From: Shewanella basaltis
GTDB taxonomy: Bacteria > Pseudomonadota > Gammaproteobacteria > Enterobacterales > Shewanellaceae
Assembly (NCBI RefSeq): GCF_023283885.1
Contig: NZ_JAKILA010000024.1
Location: 1 to 64,000 of the forward strand
Direction of reading: 5' to 3'
DNA length: 64,000 bases
The notes below the pieces were generated by a model that saw only the letters and a list, made by a program, of their open reading frames with translations, was not told the DNA's origin and did not search any database. Position 1 is the stretch's first letter. Every line of letters begins with the position of its first letter. Positions 1 to 7,391 of the stretch are shown one piece after another. The position numbers and the translations under genes are program-made.

Positions 1-180
1 ATAAAAAGTCGATAACGCAGTAAAAATGACCGACAAACGCTGCCCACAGGGTTCGGCTAAAAACGTTTTACTCTTTGTTGAATAGATTTTGCTTAGGTGG
101 CTAGGCTTCAAGCCATTCGCCTCGATTAAAACGTTTTTAACTCGAACAAAATTCAACCAGCAAAGATCAACAGACCCTAG
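1..180. mobile_element. Right part of a MITE-like element (family A), cut by the window edge
   Basis: Bases 1-180 repeat, with small differences, the right two thirds of the element at 13481-13775. The copies share long blocks including the central 'gataacgcagtaaaaatgac' and the terminal 'caaagatcaaca', and the copy ends in CCCTAG at 175-180. The left end lies outside the window. No reading frame is visible, so this is a non-autonomous repeat. Its last bases overlap the stop codon of ubiC. Assignment as a MITE rests on the inverted ends of the complete copy. Confidence 0.7.
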
Positions 181-743
181 AGAGTATTGATGTATTCAAC
201 GGCTGCGGGTAAAAAAATCTCGCTAACGATTAGCTGCGAGCCATGTAAGTTAAAATAACGTCTTCTTCCCCATAAACTGGTGTTTACTTGCTGTTGTAAA
301 CTGGTGGCTAGCGCGGCTAAGCGGCCGCAGGTTTCAAACTGTGCCACTTCAATATTGCCTGGTGTAATAGCTGGGCTGGTAAATAACAATTCACCTAATG
401 GCCGAGTGCCAAGGTGGGTAAATTGATTGTGGCTTGCATCCAAAATATGTTGTGGGATCAAGGTTCGAGCAAACACCCAGGGCGTGCCGTCGAGACAGAG
501 TAACACTTCGCGGATCCACACGGGGTCGTTGTGGCTTGGAAATTCATCCTCAAGTGGCGTGAGTAAATGCTCGCCTAAAACTTTAACTTCAAAGTGAGTA
601 CAATGAGTTTTGAGGCGTTGAGTTAAACTGCCAGTCGCTAATAACCAGTCTTTAAGTTGGTTTTCTGGTAATGATTTTATTTTTTCTGGCGAAAACCAAT
701 GAATTGATTCACCATATGGAAAGCTAACACTGGTCACGTTCAT
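177..743 (-). CDS. ubiC: Chorismate--pyruvate lyase UbiC
   Basis: UbiC removes pyruvate from chorismate to give 4-hydroxybenzoate, the first committed step of ubiquinone synthesis, in the cytoplasm. The 188-residue product has the family length. It shows the UbiC pattern of a WIREV strand near residue 77, an R-T-L-I-P segment near residue 94, and a C-terminal G-R-R-R-Y region. The gene is transcribed away from the FliL-like gene at 870. The stop codon TAG is read from bases 177-179, which belong to the CCCTAG end of the repeat at 1-180, so the insertion appears to have set the present C-terminus. ubiA is not next to it within the window. Confidence 0.93.
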   Translation of the reverse strand: MNVTSVSFPYGESIHWFSPEKIKSLPENQLKDWLLATGSLTQRLKTHCTHFEVKVLGEHLLTPLEDEFPSHNDPVWIREVLLCLDGTPWVFARTLIPQHILDASHNQFTHLGTRPLGELLFTSPAITPGNIEVAQFETCGRLAALATSLQQQVNTSLWGRRRYFNLHGSQLIVSEIFLPAAVEYINTL

Positions 744-869
744 CGAAAACTCGTTACAATATACCTCAACAACAATAGTCTATCATGTCGTGTACGAGCA
801 AACACACCTCAAGGTGTGAACAACATGGCCGATTTAATTAACGTTACATCTTTAGGAGTGTCTCTTATT

Positions 870-1268
870 ATGAAAAAATGGCTTTTAACGTTAGTTATAT
901 TATGTTGCACGACAGTAAATGTATTTGCTGCTGAAGAGGGTGTAGAAGACTATGCCTATTATGGTTTTGAGCCAGATATCGTCACTAATTACATTTCTAA
1001 TCGTAAAAAATTAGGCTTTGTTAAAATCAGCGTTGAGCTAATGGTAAAAGATCCTAACGACCTCGTGACTCTAGAGCACCATGATCCACTTTTACGATCC
1101 GCTATTGTCGAAATTTTAGGTAATCAGGCTGAGGATAAAGTGAAGTCGTTGTCTGGCCGTGAAGAAATTCGCCGCGAATGCTACGAGACAGTCAATCGTT
1201 TGATGGAGCAAGAAGTTGGCAAGGCGATTGTGGTTAACTTGCTATTTACTAAGTATCTTTACGATTAA
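870..1268 (+). CDS. FliL-family flagellar basal-body-associated protein
   Basis: This protein of about 132 residues has a cleavable-looking signal (MKKWLLTLVILCC...VFA, residues 1-21) and a FliL-like C-terminal domain with the typical alternating pattern around F-V-K-I-S-V-E-L and an R-x-E-C helix. FliL proteins associate with the flagellar stator and basal body. A longer frame opens at 816, but AGGAG at 852-856 lies correctly for the ATG at 870, which also starts the signal sequence. The stop overlaps the rlmF start by one base (TAATG). No other flagellar gene is present, so this is a stand-alone copy and its role in motility is inferred. Confidence 0.75.
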   Translation: MKKWLLTLVILCCTTVNVFAAEEGVEDYAYYGFEPDIVTNYISNRKKLGFVKISVELMVKDPNDLVTLEHHDPLLRSAIVEILGNQAEDKVKSLSGREEIRRECYETVNRLMEQEVGKAIVVNLLFTKYLYD

Positions 1269-2317
1269 TGAGCCGTTCAAATTTTGCTGGGCGAGCCAAG
1301 GGACGCACTCAGCGCTCGCCAAACCCTTCAAAGACAATCTTAAATAAGGTTACGCCTAAAAAACTGCATCCCCGTAATGCCCATCAACAGGGTTACGATT
1401 TTGCTAAGTTAATGTTGGTGATGCCATCGTTAAGGGCTTTTGTGCGGGCAAATCCTTTTGGTAACCCATCAATTGATTTTGCTGATCCTCAAGCCGTCAA
1501 ATGCCTTAATTCAGCCCTACTTCTCAGTGACTATCAAATCAATGCTTGGGATATCCCGAGTGGATATTTGTGTCCTCCGGTTCCTGGGCGGGTCGATTAT
1601 CTGCACTATATTGCAGACTTATTAGCCGACAAAGGGCAGGTTATTCATGGCCCAAGTATTCGGGTATTAGATATTGGTACCGGGGCCAATGGCATTTACC
1701 CACTGTTGGGTATTCAGACTTATGGTTGGCAATTTGTTGCATCGGACATTGACCCCGTGTCGATTGACAACGTGGCCAATATTGCTCGGCATAACCCTAA
1801 TGTTCAAATGAATTTACAACTCAGATTGCAATCGAACCCAGAGCATATCTTTCATGGCATTATTGAAAAACATGAACGTTTTGATGTCACTATGTGTAAT
1901 CCACCATTTCATCGTTCTTTAGCGCAAGCTGCTGCTGGCTCGTTACGCAAAGTCACTAATTTGGCAAAAAATCAGCAGCAGAAGCACGGTAAAAAATCAC
2001 AGAATTTGGTTGCTACCCAAACAGACCCCAAACTCAATTTTGGTGGTCAAAAAGCCGAATTATGGTGTGATGGTGGTGAAGTGCAATTTTTAACTTACAT
2101 GCTCAATCAAAGTAAAGAATATGCCAGTCAGGTGTTGTGGTTTAGTTCGTTAGTGTCTAAATCTGAAAACCTTAAGCCGTGTTACCAATTGCTTAAACAC
2201 CTAGCGGCAACTGAAGTAAAAACCATTGAAATGACCCAAGGCAATAAAGTGACCCGAATTTTAGCCTGGAGCTTTATCCCTGCAAACTTACGTCAGCAAT
2301 GGGCAAGTATGCGGTAA
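1268..2317 (+). CDS. rlmF: 23S rRNA (adenine(1618)-N(6))-methyltransferase RlmF
   Basis: RlmF is a SAM-dependent enzyme that methylates N6 of A1618 in 23S rRNA. The 349-residue product carries a basic N-terminal tail, the SAM-binding motif I region D-I-G-T-G-A-N-G-I-Y (about residues 136-145), an acidic motif S-D-I-D-P, and the catalytic N-P-P-F-H motif (about residue 215) typical of N6-adenine methyltransferases. Length and motif order match the family. The start codon overlaps the stop of the FliL-like gene, which implies translational coupling. Confidence 0.93.
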   Translation: MSRSNFAGRAKGRTQRSPNPSKTILNKVTPKKLHPRNAHQQGYDFAKLMLVMPSLRAFVRANPFGNPSIDFADPQAVKCLNSALLLSDYQINAWDIPSGYLCPPVPGRVDYLHYIADLLADKGQVIHGPSIRVLDIGTGANGIYPLLGIQTYGWQFVASDIDPVSIDNVANIARHNPNVQMNLQLRLQSNPEHIFHGIIEKHERFDVTMCNPPFHRSLAQAAAGSLRKVTNLAKNQQQKHGKKSQNLVATQTDPKLNFGGQKAELWCDGGEVQFLTYMLNQSKEYASQVLWFSSLVSKSENLKPCYQLLKHLAATEVKTIEMTQGNKVTRILAWSFIPANLRQQWASMR

Positions 2318-2323
2318 TAACCC

Positions 2324-3184
2324 TTATTGAGGCGTTTTAAGTGCATCAAAATCAATAGTTTCACTAGCATGATACACAAGAAAATGGCGGCCTTTGGCTC
2401 GCGCAATCAGTGTAATCCCTAATTGCATCGCTAAATCTAATCCCATTTGGGTAACCCCACTGCGAGACAATAATACCGGTATTCCCATTTTGGCAACTTT
2501 GATGACCATTTCTGATGTCAGTCGACCTGTGGTATAGAAGATTTTGTCACATCCAGATTGCTGATCTAACCACATGTCACCGGCTAAGGTGTCAACGGCA
2601 TTATGACGACCTACGTCTTCAACAAATGATAAAATCTTGTCATCTTGGCATATCCCACAACCATGAACGGCTCCAGCATTTTTGTAGGTCTCGTTGTAAG
2701 CATTAATATTATTAAGTAATGCATAAATCGTGGATTGCTTTAACGCCGGTGTTGGCAACACAATATTGTCTAACCCTTGTAAGAACCCACCATAAACTGT
2801 GCCTTGCCCGCAACCCGACGTAACCGTTTTTTCTGACAGTTTTTGCTCGAGATCTTCTGCGACTTCTTGGGTGATCACCGCTGCAGAATTGACTTCCCAA
2901 TCAACAATAACAGACTCTAATAAACTTAAATCACTAATAAAGCCTTGGTTTTTAAGATACCCAATCGTTAACGACTCGGGTTTGGCCCCAAGTGTCATTA
3001 ATGTCACGATAGGGCGCCAGTTTAAATAAATGGTGAGAGGGCGTTCACAAGCAACAAACTTATCGACCTCTTTACCCTGATCATCAACGGCTTTTACTGC
3101 AATGGTTAATGGCACTTGAGTGGCTGTTTTGACAAATTTAACAGGTTTGTGAGTTGCAGGTTTTGCCGAAGCAGATTGGGTCAT
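2324..3184 (-). CDS. fdhD: Formate dehydrogenase accessory sulfurtransferase FdhD (variant cysteines)
   Basis: FdhD transfers sulfur from a cysteine desulfurase to the molybdenum cofactor of formate dehydrogenase. The 286-residue product has the family signature E-D-V-G-R-H-N-A-V-D (about residues 189-198) and the T-G-R-L-T-S-E-M segment. A frame opens further out at 3241, but GAGAGG lies just before the ATG at 3184. In the classical E. coli type the catalytic loop reads C-G-V-C. Here the equivalent site reads C-G-Q-G (residues 125-128), and a C-G-I-C pair (176-179) occupies the position of the usual H-A-A-A motif. The gene runs divergently from the fdh block, which it presumably serves. Confidence 0.9.
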   Translation of the reverse strand: MTQSASAKPATHKPVKFVKTATQVPLTIAVKAVDDQGKEVDKFVACERPLTIYLNWRPIVTLMTLGAKPESLTIGYLKNQGFISDLSLLESVIVDWEVNSAAVITQEVAEDLEQKLSEKTVTSGCGQGTVYGGFLQGLDNIVLPTPALKQSTIYALLNNINAYNETYKNAGAVHGCGICQDDKILSFVEDVGRHNAVDTLAGDMWLDQQSGCDKIFYTTGRLTSEMVIKVAKMGIPVLLSRSGVTQMGLDLAMQLGITLIARAKGRHFLVYHASETIDFDALKTPQ

Positions 3185-3522
3185 AGGTAAACCTCTCGAG
3201 GAGTCTTTATTGAAGATGTTGGCACAATTAAATGGCTTCATCGTGTGTTTAGCATAGCAATTATTATTCCCTTAACTGAAAAGATCTTACCTAAGCGTGA
3301 TCTAGCGCAAATCTTTAACAAATCAATACTTTTAACGTGTATTAATGTCCCACTTTGAATTGCGCAGTGGACATATTGTCCTATTGTTAATGGGGAAATT
3401 GAGATCGAGTTCAAAGTTAATTTTGCTTTTTAATTGGCACCAATTTTGCTCCATCAAGCTATAGCAATTTAATAACACGTGGCTAATCAATGCTCGTATT
3501 TACGCCAGAGGTCAGCATCACT

Positions 3523-3990
3523 ATGCAACATACCGACAAAATATGGCCAATGTATGTGTCACTCAAAAAAGTACAGGTGCAAACCGGGCGCTGGACATCG
3601 GTTCGTTGGGAATTAGAACACATGGTACCAGCAACCCAAGCTAAGCCCGACAATGCGATGCTGATTCCGCTTGAGCTGTATAAAGACCAACGTGGTAGCT
3701 ACCGGATTAATCTCGATATGAATAACCCCACACTCTACATAGTGTGTGACGAACTGAGTGATGGGACTTGGGTGCCTGCGTTGATTTCTGCCGACCAACA
3801 CGTCAGCGCTGGCTGCCTAGAGTCGGATACGCCAGTGTTAAATGTCCCCATGCCAAGCGCCATAGCCTGTTGGATTGAAGCCTTTATCACTCGTCATGGT
3901 GAGGTGGAAATTAGCGCTCATCGTCGTAAGCATGTCAATCGTCGTAAAAATGAAGGCCCAAGCGCTAATCGTTCAGGAAATATGCAATGA
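3523..3990 (+). CDS. DUF3305 domain-containing protein, formate dehydrogenase cluster
   Basis: A soluble 155-residue protein of unknown biochemical role, with no signal peptide or membrane segment. It resembles DUF3305 proteins, which sit beside DUF3306 genes at formate dehydrogenase loci. The central part contains R-W-E-L-E-H and a W-V-P-A strand, and the C-terminus is rich in Arg/Lys/His/Asn. The frame opens at 3490, but the start at 3523 is preferred because an AGAGG sequence precedes it. The stop overlaps the next start (ATGA), so the two are translationally coupled. Likely an assembly or electron-transfer accessory; function not established. Confidence 0.75.
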   Translation: MQHTDKIWPMYVSLKKVQVQTGRWTSVRWELEHMVPATQAKPDNAMLIPLELYKDQRGSYRINLDMNNPTLYIVCDELSDGTWVPALISADQHVSAGCLESDTPVLNVPMPSAIACWIEAFITRHGEVEISAHRRKHVNRRKNEGPSANRSGNMQ

Positions 3991-4622
3991 ACAGCCAAGA
4001 TGGACTATTAAGTCGCTGGGCGCAACGACGCCAACGAGTAGCGGAAGAAGCAGATCAAGACAATCAACTGCAGGCTAACGAGTCGCTTGAGCTTAGGCCG
4101 CAAACAGATGTGGCTGAGCAAACACAACTTGATATTGCCTCAACCGATGTTAGCCCTGAGGAAGAGCCATTACCAGATCCCACTACCATCGAGGTGGGCG
4201 GCAGTTTTGCTCGCTTTATGGCTAAAAATGTTGATCCCACCACGAAAGCCGCGGCATTACGTGCGCTATGGAAACAACCACAATATGGCCATATCGACGG
4301 TTTATTAGAATATGCATTGGACTACACCAATCAACCGGTTTTATCCGCTGATGTGTCTGCAGAATTAGCCAATAAAGTGTTTCGTTACGTGGTTGAAAAA
4401 ACCAATAACGCAGAAGATGAATTGCTTGCAGATGCACAGACAGATGTTGATAAAAAAGATGACACAACCGGGGCTGACTCCCGAGTCGGTGAAACCTGTG
4501 TTGAAGAAACAGACTCAGTGTTAGCGGTTACTCAGCAATCTGAGTGCTTATCGACAATGGATCAAGTACAGGATGATGACCTACTTGAGCACGCTTTTGC
4601 CAGTGATGAGGCTAAAGGCTAA
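3987..4622 (+). CDS. DUF3306 domain-containing protein, formate dehydrogenase cluster
   Basis: The 211-residue protein starts with a basic segment (L-L-S-R-W-A-Q-R-R-Q-R), the hallmark of DUF3306. A central part of about residues 70-135 follows, including F-A-R-F-M and L-R-A-L-W-K, and then a long acidic, low-complexity C-terminal third. There is no signal peptide. It overlaps the DUF3305 gene by four bases. The strong acidic tail suggests a protein-protein role, perhaps binding a basic partner or a cofactor-free Fdh subunit. That is inference only. Confidence 0.75.
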   Translation: MNSQDGLLSRWAQRRQRVAEEADQDNQLQANESLELRPQTDVAEQTQLDIASTDVSPEEEPLPDPTTIEVGGSFARFMAKNVDPTTKAAALRALWKQPQYGHIDGLLEYALDYTNQPVLSADVSAELANKVFRYVVEKTNNAEDELLADAQTDVDKKDDTTGADSRVGETCVEETDSVLAVTQQSECLSTMDQVQDDDLLEHAFASDEAKG

Positions 4623-4765
4623 CAGACCCCTGTGTAACGTCATGTTATTGATAGGGTATCGGTATGCAGTTAGTCGATTTGATGAGTTGATGTGAACAAC
4701 AAAGTGCTAATTACAGCGTGAGCCACTGCCGTTAGCCACAGATAAAAACCGATATTAGGAACGCA

Positions 4766-6451
4766 ATGAGCATAATTAAAAACCAGCCTATGCTGAAACA
4801 AGCTCGGCAACAGGTCATGGCGAATACCCAGATTTTACAAAATCTGATCCCGCCAACTGTCAGTTATACCACTCAAGGCCATGTATTAGTCATTGGCCCA
4901 GAAGATCTTGCCCGTTTGGCCGCGGACAAATTGTCCACCATGAGCAGTTGCGTCATTTTGGCTAACGAAGCCATTAGCAGTCAGGATGAAGCTCACCTTG
5001 AAATGGTAATCAATGCCGCCAGCCAAGTTGAAAGCTACTACAACAAATTAGTCAGCATTAAGGGTTTTTTGGGGCAGTTTCAGGTTAAGGTTGAAAGTGA
5101 TAATGGCGTAAGCGATCTCAGTGTGGTGGCTATTCGCCAAGCCCACTTTGATATTGTACTCGACTTAAGCCACAGCCCCAGTATTAACTTAGAAATGCTA
5201 CCTCCTGGCTATTTTTATGTTGGCCAAAATCAAGCGCTACTTGCTGATGCACTTGAGCAAATTCCAGATTTAGTGGGAGAATTCGATAAACCGCGATACG
5301 TCAAAGTCAATCCCGATATTTGTGCGCATAACAAACATGGCTTAAATGGTTGTAACCGCTGCTTAAACTTTTGTCCTGCTGATGCCATTAGCAGTGTGGC
5401 GCAAAAAATCGAAATCGACCCATACCTTTGTCATGGTGCTGGCAGTTGTGCTAATGCCTGCCCAACAGGGGCATTAAGTTATGATTTACCCACACCTAAA
5501 TCACTGCATTCTTACCTTGAAAAACTTGTTAGCCGGTATCGCTTGCAAGCGCAAACCGCCCCAGTGGTGCTATTTCATGATAATGAAGCTGGTGCTCAGT
5601 TTATTACCGACGAGTTAAGCGGCGATGTGTTACCTGTTGCAATGGAAGAAATTACCGTCGCCAGCATTGACCATTGGATGGCCGCATTAGCTTATGGCGC
5701 CCGCGAAATTCTCATCTTAAATACAGAGCTTACAGCACCAACATTAACGCAAATGCTTAAGGGTGAGCTTGCCTTAGCTAATCGCATTTTAGATGAAATG
5801 GGCCAACCACAGCGTATTCGCTTAATTCGCCCAGAAGATCTCCTCGATTTATATCCATCGTTAGCCGTTAGCCTAACGTGGCCAGTGATTATGCCTATGG
5901 TTGCAAATCCAGCCGCTATCGCCCCTGCAAGTCTTGCTAAACGCAGCTTGCTGTTTCAAGCGATCGACCACCTTAACAGCCAGGCTGCAGGTGTCGACAG
6001 CGTGCTCACACTAGCCAATATTCCTTATGGTGTGGTGAGCATTAACAGCGATAAATGCACCCTGTGTATGTCGTGTGTGGCGACGTGTCCAACTCAAGCA
6101 CTAAAAGATGGTGGTGATACGCCAGCCCTTAAGTTTACAGAGCAAGACTGTGTGCAATGTGGTTTATGTGAAGCCGCTTGCCCTGAAAAAGTCATCAGTT
6201 TAGTGGCACAAATTAACTTTAATCAACAACAGCGCCAGCAAGTGCAACTACTGAAACAAGAGCCACCGTTTGAATGTATACGCTGTGGTAGTGAGTTTGC
6301 TACCCAGTCAATGGTGCATAAAATGATAGAAATGGTCGGCGCGCACAGTGCGTTTAGCGCCAATATAGAGCGTTTGAAAATGTGTGGCGACTGCCGTGTA
6401 AAAGACATGTTTGAAGACATACTTGACGATCCAGAAAAGCAATTGCGATAA
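4766..6451 (+). CDS. Multi-cluster 4Fe-4S ferredoxin-like protein of the formate dehydrogenase cluster
   Basis: A soluble 561-residue protein with no signal peptide. Cysteines fall in four ferredoxin-type groups: C-N-R-C-x3-C with an upstream Cys186, a C-x5-C-x3-C-P group at about 222-232, C-T-L-C-x2-C-x3-C-P, and C-V-Q-C-x2-C-x3-C-P. Two further C-x2-C pairs lie near the C-terminus (C-I-R-C and C-G-D-C). Between the cluster pairs is a domain of about 190 residues without cysteines. It probably carries electrons in the cytoplasm, either for maturation of the periplasmic enzyme or to link formate oxidation with a redox pool. The gene precedes the TorD-like chaperone by ten bases. Confidence 0.85.
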   Translation: MSIIKNQPMLKQARQQVMANTQILQNLIPPTVSYTTQGHVLVIGPEDLARLAADKLSTMSSCVILANEAISSQDEAHLEMVINAASQVESYYNKLVSIKGFLGQFQVKVESDNGVSDLSVVAIRQAHFDIVLDLSHSPSINLEMLPPGYFYVGQNQALLADALEQIPDLVGEFDKPRYVKVNPDICAHNKHGLNGCNRCLNFCPADAISSVAQKIEIDPYLCHGAGSCANACPTGALSYDLPTPKSLHSYLEKLVSRYRLQAQTAPVVLFHDNEAGAQFITDELSGDVLPVAMEEITVASIDHWMAALAYGAREILILNTELTAPTLTQMLKGELALANRILDEMGQPQRIRLIRPEDLLDLYPSLAVSLTWPVIMPMVANPAAIAPASLAKRSLLFQAIDHLNSQAAGVDSVLTLANIPYGVVSINSDKCTLCMSCVATCPTQALKDGGDTPALKFTEQDCVQCGLCEAACPEKVISLVAQINFNQQQRQQVQLLKQEPPFECIRCGSEFATQSMVHKMIEMVGAHSAFSANIERLKMCGDCRVKDMFEDILDDPEKQLR

Positions 6452-6461
6452 GAGATCTGCT

Positions 6462-7127
6462 ATGACAGAAACACTGAGACAAATAACCGAAAACGACCAA
6501 TTAAGAGCTGATATTTATCAGTTGTTGGCCGCGTTAATGCGCCGCCACCCAAGTGCCGAGCTATTGCAATTTTTAGCTAATTTAGACATAGACGTCGAAG
6601 AAGGTAACGCCATGAGCGATGCCTGGGTTGCACTGAAGCAAGCAGCACAAAAAAGTGATACCGACACCCTAGAAGATGAATATTTTGCCATTTTTTTAGG
6701 CGTCGGCAGCGGTGAAATTATGCCATATGGCAGTTGGTTTATGACAGGTTCATTAATGGACAAACCCCTAGCGGCATTACGCAGTGACTTAATGCAACTC
6801 GGTTTTGAACGTGAAGATAACGTGAAAGAGCCAGAGGATCATGTTGCCGCACTATGCGAAGTGATGGGTTGCCTGATTTTAGAGGCACCAGGTTATCGCC
6901 AATTAGCGTTTTACCAACGTCATATTGGTGGCTGGATTATGCGCTTTTGCGACCATTTAGCTAAAACGCCTAGTGCTAAGTTTTACGTTGCGGTTGCGCA
7001 ACTGGCTAACGCCTTTTTTACGGCAGAAGCTAACGAATTTGAACAGCTAAGTTTAAATATTCCGGTGAATTGTCCAGGCAGTGCTGACCTTGACCCGATT
7101 GATGAACAGGCTGTGCAAATTAACTAA
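6462..7127 (+). CDS. TorD/DmsD-family molecular chaperone
   Basis: TorD-family chaperones bind the Tat signal and apo form of molybdoenzymes and hold them until the cofactor is loaded. The 221-residue all-helical product contains Y-x3-F-x-G-x-G-x3-P-Y-G-S (about residues 69-83), the family signature, and an E-D-H-x-A-x-L-x-E motif near residue 126. The frame extends to 6411, but ATG 6462 avoids a 41-base overlap with the ferredoxin gene and begins at the conserved helix. Its position just upstream of two Tat substrates suggests FdhA as the client. Confidence 0.9.
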   Translation: MTETLRQITENDQLRADIYQLLAALMRRHPSAELLQFLANLDIDVEEGNAMSDAWVALKQAAQKSDTDTLEDEYFAIFLGVGSGEIMPYGSWFMTGSLMDKPLAALRSDLMQLGFEREDNVKEPEDHVAALCEVMGCLILEAPGYRQLAFYQRHIGGWIMRFCDHLAKTPSAKFYVAVAQLANAFFTAEANEFEQLSLNIPVNCPGSADLDPIDEQAVQIN

Positions 7128-7177
7128 ACCGGATGATGGCTTAAAGCGCCACATCTTTTTATCAACAAGGAGACATT

Positions 7178-7375
7178 ATGAAAAAGCAAGCTACCGACAT
7201 GGGTCGTCGCCAAATGCTAAAAGCATTAGCGCTCGGCAGTGCGGCAGGTGCTGTTGCTAGTGTAAGTGCACCCGCACTTGCCCAGGTGACTAAACCGTCT
7301 ACACAAGAGCCTACGGGCAATAACTACCGCGAAACAGAGCATATTCGTAATTATTATGCTTCGTTAAGTAAATAA
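7178..7375 (+). CDS. Small twin-arginine formate dehydrogenase-associated protein
   Basis: The 65-residue protein is largely a Tat signal peptide: G-R-R-Q-M-L-K near residue 10, a mild hydrophobic stretch and an A-L-A end near residue 36, followed by about 30 polar residues. AAGGAG lies upstream of its ATG. It fits the 'formate dehydrogenase region Tat target' family (known at such loci; function unresolved). It lies 16 bases before fdhA. It may be a periplasmic partner or assembly factor of the enzyme, exported on its own or together with FdhA. Confidence 0.85.
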   Translation: MKKQATDMGRRQMLKALALGSAAGAVASVSAPALAQVTKPSTQEPTGNNYRETEHIRNYYASLSK

Positions 7376-7391
7376 CAAAGGAGAGTGTGTG

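Noticed and set aside
4623..4765. FNR-type site (TTGAT-N4-ATCAA) before the ferredoxin gene
   Set aside because: TTGATAGGGTATCG at about 4649 matches one half well but the other half poorly; not strong enough to list.
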